A DNA stretch of 64,000 nucleotides. It comes from an uncultured Chryseobacterium sp. (GTDB lineage Bacteria; Bacteroidota; Bacteroidia; Flavobacteriales; Weeksellaceae). The stretch spans positions 1-64,000 of the forward strand of contig CAJYXJ010000055.1 in assembly GCA_913778085.1 (NCBI GenBank), in the 5' to 3' direction. This document shows positions 8,913 to 18,145 of the stretch, piece by piece. Made by a program: the position numbers and the translations under genes. The notes beneath the pieces are model-generated. The model worked only from the letters and a program-made list of their open reading frames with translations, made no database searches and was not told where the DNA came from. Every line of letters begins with the position of its first letter. The first letter of the stretch is position 1.

Positions 8913-9710
8913 CTATTTAATGCTTGTAATATTTCCGCAAAGATTTTCGAGGTGGAAAATCTTATGGAAAGGGCTTTTTACCTGCTGCAGATGTTCCTTA
9001 TCCCTGATAAACGTATACCTTGAGGCAATGGAATTCATATCCGAAACGATCACCAGCCAGCATTCGTCCACCGAAGTATCGTAGTATGGGAATTTTTCGT
9101 TCTTTTTTTCAATAAGCTCAACGATTTTTTCCGAGCACAGCTCATCAAACAGGCCCATATTATATTCATAGGTGATAAAAACATTCCTGCGGTGGGAAGA
9201 TTTCCGGATGCTTTTAACGTTTCCGACAGGCTTTCCCCGTTTGATGCTTTTATAAATATTGAGGATAATTTCCTGCTGGTTTTCCAACGTATCCAGCCGG
9301 ATGCTGGAATGGAATTCTAAAAAATAAACACCACGATATTTCGTAGTGTCCTCCTGTTCCAATAGTATTTCTGCCTGACGGAAAATCTTATTCAGATTAC
9401 TTTCCACTTTTTTCATTTCAAGATGGTTGATCACCTCGGTAAGCTCGATTCCGATTTTTTTATTATTAAATTTTGCAATGAAATCCGGGCTCTCACAGGT
9501 CAAATCTTCGAACTTAACTTCAGGAAAATGATGCATAAAAGAATTGAGCAATAAAATTTCGGCTTTCTTTTTGTACTTTTCCCGGTCGTGAAGCGGGGAA
9601 GCATCTATGGTACGGTGATATTTCTCGATCGGCTTCTTTTTCAAATGCCGGTTCAGATAATATAAGCTCAGATTTTTAATTAAATCTTCATCAGAAAATG
9701 TCTTTTTCAT
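8913..9710 (-). CDS. Hypothetical protein with a PD-(D/E)XK-like motif
   Basis: I do not recognise this 265-aa protein as a named family. The N-terminus is Lys-rich. Around residues 70-93 it reads ESPDFIAKF then IGIELTEV, which is the arrangement of a PD-(D/E)XK nuclease core: Asp76 in SPDF, Glu89 in GIEL, with Thr91 where Lys is usual. The HH-rich basic segment near residue 170 (KSSHRRNVF) could contact nucleic acid. No methylase or partner lies next to it. A nuclease role is inference. It could be a degenerate restriction enzyme or a defence protein. Confidence 0.55.
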   Translation of the reverse strand: MKKTFSDEDLIKNLSLYYLNRHLKKKPIEKYHRTIDASPLHDREKYKKKAEILLLNSFMHHFPEVKFEDLTCESPDFIAKFNNKKIGIELTEVINHLEMKKVESNLNKIFRQAEILLEQEDTTKYRGVYFLEFHSSIRLDTLENQQEIILNIYKSIKRGKPVGNVKSIRKSSHRRNVFITYEYNMGLFDELCSEKIVELIEKKNEKFPYYDTSVDECWLVIVSDMNSIASRYTFIRDKEHLQQVKSPFHKIFHLENLCGNITSIK

Positions 9711-9875
9711 GTGCTTGAAATATTATTGTTATGGAACACATAAAACTCCCGTTTCAGATTATGAAGTTTTGATTATCAAAAAATTACTTAATAAAGGTAA
9801 AGAAAAAAATTATTCGGAACAGCCTTCGGAATTAATTTATAAAATAATTAATATAAAGTTTATTTTCATAATTGA

Positions 9876-9883
9876 TACCTTTG
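9876..9883 (+). promoter_or_regulatory. Candidate promoter -7 element of the glucan phosphorylase gene
   Basis: TACCTTTG fits TAnnTTTG and ends 26 bp before the ATG. The -33 region has only a weak GTTTA match. Confidence 0.5.
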
Positions 9884-9908
9884 TTTCTTCACTTATAAAC
9901 TGTTATGC

Positions 9909-11570
9909 ATGGATTTTAAAAATTTTAAAGTACCCTTTGAGGTCAATCCGCAATACGCTAAAAAAGTAGCCTACTTTTCAATGGAATTCGCTATTGAACA
10001 GGTATTGAAAATATATTCAGGCGGCCTCGGATTTCTGGCAGGCTCCCATATGAGAAGTGCCTATAACCTGAAGCAGGACCTGATCGGCATCGGGATTCTC
10101 TGGAAGTTCGGCTATTACGACCAGGCCAGGAACCACGACCAGACCTTACAACCGACCTGGACCAGGAAAATGTACAGCTTCCTGGAAGACACCGGCATCA
10201 AATTCCGGATTGAAATCCACAGTGCCCCGGTTTGGGTAAAAGTATGGTACCTCGATCCTGAAATTTTCCATACGGCCCCGATGTTCTTCCTTTCTACAGA
10301 TGTTCCTGAAAACGACCATGTTTCAAAAACCATCTGCCACAAGCTTTATGATGCCAATGAAGCGACCAAGCTGGCACAGTATATTTTGCTCGGAAAAGGC
10401 GGTGCCCAGCTGCTGGACGAGCTGAACATCGAAAGAGATGTTTATCATCTGAATGAAGCCCACGGACTTCCCGCAGCTTTTCATTTATTGAAAAAATACA
10501 ACGGAAATCTGAATAAGGTTAAGGAAAAACTTGTTTTCACAACGCATACCCCGGAAGAAGCAGGGAATGAAAAGCATAACCTGAGGCTCTGCCATGATAT
10601 GTCTTATTTTTCAGGTCTCAGCATGAACGAGGTAAAGCATATCGAAGGTTCGGATGACGACCGTTTCAACCATTCGTTGTGTGCCCTGAAAATGGCAAGG
10701 GAAGCGAACGGCGTTTCCCAGCTTCATGGCGACGTATCCAGGAAAATGTGGAGCAAATACCCGGGAATCTGCGAAATCACTTCCATTACAAATGCACAGG
10801 AATTCAAATACTGGGCAGATCAACCGTTGTATAAAGCCAAAGATGAAAATAACGAAACGGCTTTCGATGATCGTAAAAAGCATTTAAAGAAAAGGTTGTT
10901 TAAAATTGTAGCCGACCAAACCGGAAATTTATTTGATCCGAATATTTTTACCATCGTCTGGGCGAGAAGGTTTGCCGGATATAAACGCGCCGATCTCCTT
11001 CTGCATGATAAGAACCGGTTTTATAAATTACTAAACCATCCTAAGTATCCCATACAGATGATCTGGGCGGGAAAACCCTACCCTATGGATTATTCTGCCA
11101 TTTCTATCTTCAATTCCCTGGTAGAGGAAAGCAAAAACAATAAGCACCTGGCGGTACTTACAGGATATGAGCTTTCTTTGAGTAAATTACTGAAACAGGG
11201 ATCGGATCTCTGGCTCAACAACCCACGGGTGCCGAGGGAAGCCTCTGGAACTTCAGGAATGACCGCTGCCATGAACGGTTCGGTAAATCTTTCCACGGAT
11301 GACGGATGGATCCCCGAATTTGCTAAGCACGGCGAAAATTCCTTTGTGGTCCCTAAATGCGATTATGAGAACATGAGCGTCTACGAACAGGACAATTATG
11401 ATCTGAACAAGCTGTACGAACTCCTGGAAAACGAAATTCTTCCTACCTATTACGACCGTCCTGACGAATGGAGAAAAATCCAGTACAATTCGATGAATGA
11501 TGTAAAAGATCAGTTCAACAGCGACCGGATGGCAGATGAATATTACAGGCTGCTTTATAATCAGCAGTAA
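9909..11570 (+). CDS. Alpha-glucan phosphorylase-family protein lacking the PLP lysine
   Basis: This 553-aa protein follows the short bacterial/archaeal GT35 layout. It has YFSMEFAIE and SGGLGFLAGSH near the N-terminus, VYHLNEAHGLPAAF, FTTHTPEEAG, and the phosphate-site segment ARRFAGYKR. In active phosphorylases the conserved EASGTSxMK motif ends with the lysine that holds pyridoxal phosphate. Here the motif is EASGTSGMT, with Thr452 in that place. Either the enzyme works without PLP, has changed chemistry, or is inactive on glucan. It is followed by a GC-rich hairpin, with no glycogen genes next to it. Confidence 0.8.
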   Translation: MDFKNFKVPFEVNPQYAKKVAYFSMEFAIEQVLKIYSGGLGFLAGSHMRSAYNLKQDLIGIGILWKFGYYDQARNHDQTLQPTWTRKMYSFLEDTGIKFRIEIHSAPVWVKVWYLDPEIFHTAPMFFLSTDVPENDHVSKTICHKLYDANEATKLAQYILLGKGGAQLLDELNIERDVYHLNEAHGLPAAFHLLKKYNGNLNKVKEKLVFTTHTPEEAGNEKHNLRLCHDMSYFSGLSMNEVKHIEGSDDDRFNHSLCALKMAREANGVSQLHGDVSRKMWSKYPGICEITSITNAQEFKYWADQPLYKAKDENNETAFDDRKKHLKKRLFKIVADQTGNLFDPNIFTIVWARRFAGYKRADLLLHDKNRFYKLLNHPKYPIQMIWAGKPYPMDYSAISIFNSLVEESKNNKHLAVLTGYELSLSKLLKQGSDLWLNNPRVPREASGTSGMTAAMNGSVNLSTDDGWIPEFAKHGENSFVVPKCDYENMSVYEQDNYDLNKLYELLENEILPTYYDRPDEWRKIQYNSMNDVKDQFNSDRMADEYYRLLYNQQ

Positions 11571-11597
11571 GAAAAGCAATATTGATAGCAATATAAG

Positions 11598-11627
11598 AAC
11601 CGGCGGAGCCAAAGACTCCGCCGGTTC
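11598..11627. terminator. GC-rich hairpin between convergent genes
   Basis: GAACCGGCGGAG and CTCCGCCGGTTC form a perfect 12-bp stem with a 6-nt loop, located between the phosphorylase gene and the convergent glycerophosphodiesterase gene. The T tract after it is short on the plus strand, so it may act as a barrier for both directions. Confidence 0.65.
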
Positions 11628-11657
11628 AGTTTTGAAAGTATAGAAAAAATAATAAAA

Positions 11658-12527
11658 TCAGTAATAAAGATTTCTTTTCTTCAGGAATTCGATAAGTTCT
11701 TTCGGACGGTCGGTCTGTATAATGTTGACGTGGTTTTTGATAAACCATTCATAAGCATCGGGATTTTCAAGAACCAAATCGTCATTGTGCCCTGCATTGT
11801 GATGGGGCCATAGTGCATTCACCCACACTTTACAGCCTTTCGACCGCACCTTGCTGAAATCGATCATATTTTCTTCCGTAGTTCCTACGGTAAATTCAAA
11901 ACCGTAGACTTTATAATGATCGGTATATTCATTAATTTTCTGCCATCCTTCTTTTATATTCAGCCTGATGATCGGCATGAAGTGGATATCGTTTTTAATC
12001 GTTCCGTATTTCCTGTCGAATTCCTTATAGGTTTCATGACCTTTAAATAAAACCTGGTCCAGCATATTCTTTTTTTTAAGCAAAGGATAAACGATATTAA
12101 TATAATCAAAGCCTTTATCCAGGTTAATCAGGATTTTGTTCTGGGTAATATCCAGAATTTCTTCCAGGGTAGGTACTTTCATCTGTGTGGTGCTTCCCAG
12201 GCCGTCTTTCAAAGAGAATTTCCGGAGTTCTGCCAAGGTGTAATCACTGGGTTTTCCCGTTCCGGTGGTTGTTCGTTCAATGGTTTTATCATGCATTAGC
12301 ACCAGCACACTGTCTTTCGTTAGGGCCAGGTCCACTTCTACCATATCAATTCCTTTTTCAATGGCTTTCCTTACCGCCCAGGCAGAATTTTCCGGAGCTT
12401 CACGCCAGTCGGCCCTGTGGGCTACTACCATAACTTTGTCGTCAGGAAATCGGGAAAGCGATACGGTCTTCTGAGCAGCAACAATTCCCGAAATAAAAAT
12501 CAGCAGGGCCAGAATATTATTCTTCAT
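11658..12527 (-). CDS. Glycerophosphodiester phosphodiesterase, distal copy
   Basis: This 289-aa protein has a signal peptide (about residues 1-18) and a GDPD TIM barrel. His37 and Arg38 (AHRADW), Glu64 and Asp66 (VEVDL) and His79 (MHD) are the expected catalytic and metal-binding residues for cleaving glycerophosphodiesters to glycerol-3-phosphate and an alcohol. It overlaps the end of the preceding paralogue by 11 bp, so the two are translated from one transcript downstream of susCD. It is likely periplasmic. Its exact substrate is not evident. Confidence 0.9.
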   Translation of the reverse strand: MKNNILALLIFISGIVAAQKTVSLSRFPDDKVMVVAHRADWREAPENSAWAVRKAIEKGIDMVEVDLALTKDSVLVLMHDKTIERTTTGTGKPSDYTLAELRKFSLKDGLGSTTQMKVPTLEEILDITQNKILINLDKGFDYINIVYPLLKKKNMLDQVLFKGHETYKEFDRKYGTIKNDIHFMPIIRLNIKEGWQKINEYTDHYKVYGFEFTVGTTEENMIDFSKVRSKGCKVWVNALWPHHNAGHNDDLVLENPDAYEWFIKNHVNIIQTDRPKELIEFLKKRNLYY

Positions 12528-13446
12528 ATTTCATTTTTTTTGATTTAAGATAACGGATCAAAGCTTCCGGACGGTCAGTCTGGATGATAGCGGCTCCTTT
12601 TTTAATGATCCAGCCCCAATTTTCTTCCGGATGATCGATCGCAAGGTCATCATCATGCCCGGCGCACAATTCCGGCCACAGAGCGTTGATCCAGATCAGG
12701 GCATGTGTTTTTTTGATTAAGGCCAGCAGATGATCGGCATTGGCTGTATCATCTTTGATAATGACTTCGTAAGCAACAGGAGCAAAAAGCTGATGAAAAT
12801 CTTTTACGTACCGCTCCGGATCCAGCACCTGATCACGCTTATAAATGCTGTAATCTTCCGGCCAGACCATCGGCATATACACCATCTGATTAAGCTTATC
12901 CCCCACTTCTTTTTTAAGTTCTGCAGCACTTTTATTGCCCTTCAGAATGATCTGTTCCGTAGTTCCGGTTTTATCGGTCATCGCTTTCACCTCATCCAGG
13001 AAATCCCAGGACTTATCGAGGTTAAGCATGATCCTTTTTCCTTTAATAAAATTCAGCACTTCTTCAAGCGTAGGTACTCTTTCGCGGGTCAGCATATTGG
13101 CCCCGTTTTTAAGGAAGAGCTTTCTGATGTCTTCCAGATTGGTTTCCGCTATTTCTCCTTTCCCGTTGGTCGTTCGGTCGAGTTTCGGATCATGCATTAC
13201 CACCAGCTGGCCATCTTTGGTTTTGTGGAGATCTATTTCCACAATGTCCACTCCCATTTTTATGGCGCCTTCAATCGCTTTGATAGAATTTTCAGGATAA
13301 TTCCGCCAGTCTCCCCGATGGGCGGCCACCAGGATTTTACCTTCCGGAATTTCTTTTTTAAAATAATTGGTTTGGGAAAATGCCGAGGAAAAAACCAGCA
13401 GCAGAAGAAAAACCGTCGTTTTAAAGCTTGAAAATATATTTCTCAT
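12517..13446 (-). CDS. Glycerophosphodiester phosphodiesterase, proximal copy
   Basis: This 309-aa protein has a signal peptide (residues 1-25, ending AFSQ) and the GDPD barrel with His43 and Arg44 (AHRGDW), Glu70/Asp72 (VEIDLH) and His85 (MHD). A conserved INALWPE segment near the C-terminus is shared with the neighbouring copy. It starts one base after the SusD-like stop codon, which indicates tight translational coupling. With SusC/SusD upstream, the pair probably degrades an imported or surface-bound glycerophosphodiester such as deacylated phospholipid headgroups or a teichoic acid fragment. The substrate is inference. Confidence 0.9.
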   Translation of the reverse strand: MRNIFSSFKTTVFLLLLVFSSAFSQTNYFKKEIPEGKILVAAHRGDWRNYPENSIKAIEGAIKMGVDIVEIDLHKTKDGQLVVMHDPKLDRTTNGKGEIAETNLEDIRKLFLKNGANMLTRERVPTLEEVLNFIKGKRIMLNLDKSWDFLDEVKAMTDKTGTTEQIILKGNKSAAELKKEVGDKLNQMVYMPMVWPEDYSIYKRDQVLDPERYVKDFHQLFAPVAYEVIIKDDTANADHLLALIKKTHALIWINALWPELCAGHDDDLAIDHPEENWGWIIKKGAAIIQTDRPEALIRYLKSKKMKYEE

Positions 13447-13447
13447 C

Positions 13448-14851
13448 TTAGTATCCGGGATTTTGTTTAATGGCAGGATCGGTATTGATCTGGCCTTGCG
13501 GAACCGGCATCAGCAGATTATGCTGATCAATAGTTGCCGTACTGTATCCCGGTGTTACTGCAAAATGCTGGGTCATGACCTGAACGGCCTTTCCAGTACG
13601 TACGAGATCGAACCAACGATGGCCCTCTCCTATCAGTTCCAGTCTTCTCTCCTTATCGATTTCAGCAAAAAGAGTTTGCTGGGAAGTAAAATTTACGTTG
13701 GCAATGCCCGCTCTGGTTTTAATCTTATTCAGATAAAGGTTGGCATTTGTAAAATCATTCGCTTGTGCGTAGCATTCGGCCATCATCAGGTAAACATCGG
13801 CAAGGCGCAGTACAACGATATTGCTTCCTCCGTCTGCAATGACATTTGAGGTTTTCACAATTTTTTTGGTGTATGGAATACCGTTGGAAGTGAGCCCGAT
13901 ATAGGCGGATTTTCTCTTATCATCCGCTGTATACAGATTATATATTTCTTTGGTAGGAAGATTATGCCCCTTTGCTCCTGCCACAGTTCCGGAAGGACTG
14001 AACAGCTGAAAGGCAGGGCTTCCTTCAGAATTTCCGTTCACCCCTGCTGCAAACTGCACATCAAAAATAATTTCGGAATTGTTCTTACTGGCAACATCAA
14101 AAATCTTGGTTACATCCGTAAGAAGATTATATCCAAGCCCTTCAACCTGCAAAAGATAGGATAATGCTTCCTGATGTTTATTTTCCGTAACCAGTACCTT
14201 TCCTAAAATCCCAAGTGCAGCACCTTTTGTAGCCCGACCTTTCTGGGTTGTACTTACCGGCAAAAGCGGAATGGCTTCTTTCAGTTCTTTCTCAACGAAG
14301 GCGTAGATCTCGGAAGCCGGGGTGCGGCCCTGGCCGAAATAATCATTTACATTGGTGGTTTCTTTGGTTACCAGAGGAACGTCTCCGAATACCCTGATCA
14401 GATTGAAGTACATTAAAGCACGCAAAAATTTCATCTCTCCGATCCGGTAGTTTTTAGTCGCCTGGGTCATATCCTGAATCCCGTCAATTCTATTAAGGAT
14501 AATATTGGCCTGCTGAATCCCGATGTAATTGTCTTTCCAGGTGCTGGCAAGCAGCGTGTTGTTAGGCTGAATGGTAAAGAAATCGAATTCCCCATAAGTA
14601 AATGAATCATTGGCAGGAACTTCATCAAAAGTATTGTCTGAAGGAATTTCCCCGATTACCAGCATGGCCTGCTGGTATTGCCCCGTATACTGAAGGGTTC
14701 CGTAAACGGCATTGATCCCCTGCTCGATCTGTGAAGCGTCGGCATAAAACTGGGAAGTCACTTTAGTCGCTTCCGGATACGTATTGAGCAAATCTGATGA
14801 ACAGGATTGCAAAAAAACAAATATAACAAGTGGTGTAAGTATTTTTTTCAT
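13448..14851 (-). CDS. SusD/RagB-family nutrient-binding lipoprotein
   Basis: This 467-aa outer-membrane surface lipoprotein has lipidation Cys17 (FLQSCSS). It shows the SusD organisation: an N-terminal NAVYGTLQY helix, TPR-like segments in the middle (KFLRALMYFNLIRVFGDVPL) and the C-terminal ERRLELIGEGHRWFDLVRTG signature. SusD proteins sit as a lid over the SusC channel and capture the substrate. It follows susC by 6 bp and leads directly into the two phosphodiesterase genes. Confidence 0.95.
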   Translation of the reverse strand: MKKILTPLVIFVFLQSCSSDLLNTYPEATKVTSQFYADASQIEQGINAVYGTLQYTGQYQQAMLVIGEIPSDNTFDEVPANDSFTYGEFDFFTIQPNNTLLASTWKDNYIGIQQANIILNRIDGIQDMTQATKNYRIGEMKFLRALMYFNLIRVFGDVPLVTKETTNVNDYFGQGRTPASEIYAFVEKELKEAIPLLPVSTTQKGRATKGAALGILGKVLVTENKHQEALSYLLQVEGLGYNLLTDVTKIFDVASKNNSEIIFDVQFAAGVNGNSEGSPAFQLFSPSGTVAGAKGHNLPTKEIYNLYTADDKRKSAYIGLTSNGIPYTKKIVKTSNVIADGGSNIVVLRLADVYLMMAECYAQANDFTNANLYLNKIKTRAGIANVNFTSQQTLFAEIDKERRLELIGEGHRWFDLVRTGKAVQVMTQHFAVTPGYSTATIDQHNLLMPVPQGQINTDPAIKQNPGY

Positions 14852-14857
14852 AGGGTA

Positions 14858-17800
14858 TTAAAATTTAAAATTCATTCCGAAGGAAAAGACTCTGGTTACA
14901 GGATAATAAGCACTGTCATAACCTTGGGTCAGCACATTATCCGTTGTGGCATCAATATTCTGCCCTCTGTATGAAGTAATGGTAAACAGGTTATTCCCCA
15001 TGAAATAGATCTGTGCTGATTTTATTTTTAAGTTTTCGGTGATGCCCGCAGGAAGGTTATAAGCAATTTTCAGGGATCTCAGCCTGAGGTAGTTTCCGTT
15101 CATAAAGAAGATATTGGAGGTCCTGGCTTCCTTCCTATTGTTTGAAAAGTTCATATTCGGCATGGCAAAAGAACCTCCGGGATTGCTGACGGCATTGTAC
15201 CGGTGGTCAAAATAATACTGGCTTGGAACCCCAAAGCCTTCTCCTGATTCGGTAATGCTTACCAGGTCACCGTTGTAGACTTTTTTCCCAAGTTCGCTGT
15301 AGAGCATAAAATTCACTTCAAAGTTTTTGTATTTTAAAGTATTTGAGAAACCCAGGATGTATTTCGGAATTCCGGAGCCGAAGCTTCTTTTGTCATTGGT
15401 ATCGATTTTCCCGTCGCCATTCAGATCTTCCATGATATAATCGCCTACCAAGGTCCCCGTAATATGAGGCGTACTGTCGATCTGCTGTTGGGAAGTGTAA
15501 ACTCCCGTGATATTATACCCATACATTTCCGCGATGGAACCGCCAACTTTAGTTACTGCAAAATTGTTGGCCCCTGCAATGATCTGGTTCTGACCGTTGG
15601 CTAATGAAATTACTTTATTGGTATTGGCTGAAAAACTCAGGTTGTTGGAATACTCAAAATCCTCACCGATATGCAGCGGCTTTGTTGAAAGCTGGATTTC
15701 AAATCCTCTGTTTCTTACTTTGCCGATATTCTGCAGGGAAGTACTGTATCCGGACTGCTGAGGAACCGGTACGTCAAGCAGCAGCCCATCACGCATGAGA
15801 ATATAATAGTCCGCAGACACATTTAAGAAATGCCTGAACAATGAAAAATCGATCCCGAAGTTGTCGGATTTTGACTTTTCCCAAGAAATATTCGGGTTAG
15901 GCGCGGTGGAAGCCCGATACCCGGAAGCCAGAGCCCCGGCAAAAACATAATTCTCTTCCGCCATCAGTGATAAAGCGCCGAAATTAGGAATCTGGTTGTT
16001 TCCGTTGCTTCCTTTGCTATACCGCAATTTTACAGGATCAATAAAATTATTCTTCGGGAAAAAGTTCTCATTGCTGAGCGTCCATCCCAATGACAATGCA
16101 TAAAAATCGCCCCATTTGGAATTGATCCCGAATCGTGATGATCCGTCTCTCCGGTACGATGCCATGAAGTTGTATTTATTGTCGAAGCTGTAAGAAAGCC
16201 TGCTGAAATAAGAAATCAAGGTCCATTTGTACTGCGAAAGCGTGTTTTTAAAGGATGACCCTCCGGATATATTGGTGATGCTGTTATCAGAAAATCCCGT
16301 GGCTTCCACCAGCAGCTGATTGTTGTTTTCTTCCTGGTAAGATTGTCCTGCAATGGCATTGAAGGTATGGTTCCCGATCTTTTTATCAAAGGTAAGCAGG
16401 TTTTCCACCAGGTAATTTTTCCGGATGTATTCTGTCCTGCTTGCCATAGTAACATCCGGTGCGACCGACCGGTAAGAACCGACCGTAGAGGGATCGAAGA
16501 AATTGTATTCGTAATTGCTGTAATCTCCCCCGATTGAAAATTTATAGTTGAAATCTTTAAGAAAATTCAGTTGAGTATACACGTTTCCAAATGTCTTGAA
16601 CAAGGTATATTTCCTGTTGGTCAACTGAACCATGGCTACCGGGCTTTCTACCAACGCCGCATCCGTAGGTGTGTTGGCCCGGATTTGTTCGGAAATATTC
16701 AGGTTTCCATTGGCGTCATATGGTGCGAAAAAAGGATACATCGTGGAAGCCATGGCAAGCGGGTTGTAGCTTCTCCCTCCCGAAACCATATCCAGGATAC
16801 TTCCCTGAGAAAAGGAAGGCGTAATCGATACCCCGATCTTCAGCCTGTCGCTAAGGTCTGTGGATAGATTGACGTTGGTAGAATATTTTTCATAATCCGA
16901 ACCGATGACAATGCCTTTTTGGTTGAGGTAACTTCCCGTAAAAGCATATCTGCTTTTATCGCCGCCGCCTGTTACCGTAAAAGTTGTCTGGCTGATGGGT
17001 GCCGGTCTCAGAACCGTATTGTACCAGTCGGTATTGGTAAGTCCAGGCTGTCTCATCAGATAAGGTTTTAAATAATCAGGAATCAGTTCCCGTAATGATG
17101 CTCCTTTGCTTACCCGCGTTGCATTATCATCCAAAATGCTTCTGTTGGAACCTTTGGACAAATAATTATTATCCCTGGATTCTTTCATGAAAACCGCCAT
17201 ATCATAGGCATCTACAAATTTTGCCTTATCGCTTCTTGTCTGAATTCCGTAATAAGAATCAAGGCTGACTTCCATTTTCCCTTTCTTTCCCTGTTTGGTC
17301 TCAATCAGGATAACTCCGTTGGCACCTCTGGAACCATAGATGGCTGATGAAGCCGCATCTTTAAGGATATCGATTTTCGCAATGGAATTAGGATCTATCG
17401 AGTTAAGGTTGGTACCTTCCGTAAGCGGGAAACCATCGACCACAATCAGCGGATTGGAGCCTGCCGTTAACGTCCCGATTCCCCTTACCCGGATGGTAGG
17501 TGAAGCTCCGGGACTGGCATTGGCCTGCGTAATCTGGATCCCGGTAGCTTTTCCGGCAATCATATCCCCGAAATTTCCGGAAGCTACCCCTTTCATCTGT
17601 TTTTCATCGATGGACGAAATAGATCCGGAAATATCTTTCCTGTTTTGTTTGCCATAGCCTACCATTACTACCTCATCGATGTTTCTCTCTCTGGGAGAAA
17701 CGGTATCGCGCTTCATGGCCATGTTGTTTAATAAAGCTTTTTTTTCAGCAGAAGCCACCGTTACCTTTTTTACGGTTACGGTATTATTCCGGATCATAAA

Positions 17801-18070
17801 ATCGATCGCGTAATTTCTCTTGAGATAGCCAAGTGCTTCCTGTAAAGAACTGTAGTTCAGCTTGCGGTCATCGACAAGAATCCCCCCAAGGTCGGAAGCC
17901 GAATAAAAGAAACGCATGCTCGTTGTTCTTTCCAGTTTTTCGAATACCTTCGTAAGCGGTACCCGTGCGGAATAAACAGATTGCTGAAGGTGTACCGGAG
18001 CAGATGCGTATGCCGTTTCCGACAGGCATAAAAAGCCCAGTACCGCAATGCTGATTGCCGTTTTTTTCAT
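14858..18070 (-). CDS. SusC/RagA-family TonB-dependent outer-membrane transporter with STN domain
   Basis: This 1070-aa protein begins with a signal peptide, followed by an STN (secretin/TonB N-terminal) signalling domain at roughly residues 40-105. A TonB-box-like DEVVMVGYGKQ and plug domain come next (about 130-260, including the SusC motif ANGVILIETKQGK). The rest is the beta barrel ending in Phe. The STN domain implies signal transfer to the FecR-type anti-sigma factor encoded just upstream. The usual carboxypeptidase-like N-terminal domain of many SusC proteins is absent. Confidence 0.96.
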   Translation of the reverse strand: MKKTAISIAVLGFLCLSETAYASAPVHLQQSVYSARVPLTKVFEKLERTTSMRFFYSASDLGGILVDDRKLNYSSLQEALGYLKRNYAIDFMIRNNTVTVKKVTVASAEKKALLNNMAMKRDTVSPRERNIDEVVMVGYGKQNRKDISGSISSIDEKQMKGVASGNFGDMIAGKATGIQITQANASPGASPTIRVRGIGTLTAGSNPLIVVDGFPLTEGTNLNSIDPNSIAKIDILKDAASSAIYGSRGANGVILIETKQGKKGKMEVSLDSYYGIQTRSDKAKFVDAYDMAVFMKESRDNNYLSKGSNRSILDDNATRVSKGASLRELIPDYLKPYLMRQPGLTNTDWYNTVLRPAPISQTTFTVTGGGDKSRYAFTGSYLNQKGIVIGSDYEKYSTNVNLSTDLSDRLKIGVSITPSFSQGSILDMVSGGRSYNPLAMASTMYPFFAPYDANGNLNISEQIRANTPTDAALVESPVAMVQLTNRKYTLFKTFGNVYTQLNFLKDFNYKFSIGGDYSNYEYNFFDPSTVGSYRSVAPDVTMASRTEYIRKNYLVENLLTFDKKIGNHTFNAIAGQSYQEENNNQLLVEATGFSDNSITNISGGSSFKNTLSQYKWTLISYFSRLSYSFDNKYNFMASYRRDGSSRFGINSKWGDFYALSLGWTLSNENFFPKNNFIDPVKLRYSKGSNGNNQIPNFGALSLMAEENYVFAGALASGYRASTAPNPNISWEKSKSDNFGIDFSLFRHFLNVSADYYILMRDGLLLDVPVPQQSGYSTSLQNIGKVRNRGFEIQLSTKPLHIGEDFEYSNNLSFSANTNKVISLANGQNQIIAGANNFAVTKVGGSIAEMYGYNITGVYTSQQQIDSTPHITGTLVGDYIMEDLNGDGKIDTNDKRSFGSGIPKYILGFSNTLKYKNFEVNFMLYSELGKKVYNGDLVSITESGEGFGVPSQYYFDHRYNAVSNPGGSFAMPNMNFSNNRKEARTSNIFFMNGNYLRLRSLKIAYNLPAGITENLKIKSAQIYFMGNNLFTITSYRGQNIDATTDNVLTQGYDSAYYPVTRVFSFGMNFKF

Positions 18071-18113
18071 AGATTTGTAGAAAATTAGTTTGTTAGAGTC
18101 TTACTAGTTTGCA

Positions 18114-18145
18114 GCATCGATAACCCCAATTATCGGTGCCTTTTT
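18114..18145 (+). terminator. Hairpin between fecR-like and susC-like genes
   Basis: GCATCGATAA and TTATCGGTGC form a 10-bp stem around CCCCAA. The T-rich tract (CTTTTTATTTT) follows only when read on the plus strand, although both neighbouring genes are on the minus strand. It may be an antisense terminator, or a structure in the mRNA that separates regulator from transporter expression. Confidence 0.45.

Noticed and set aside
9709-9969. An 86-codon frame ahead of the glucan phosphorylase gene
   Set aside because: It overlaps the promoter and start of the phosphorylase gene in another frame, has AT-rich low-complexity composition and shows no family features.
12730-13431. A 233-codon plus-strand frame opposite a glycerophosphodiesterase gene
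   Set aside because: The minus-strand gene has all catalytic residues and overlaps its neighbours like an operon gene. The frame on the other strand is a shadow.
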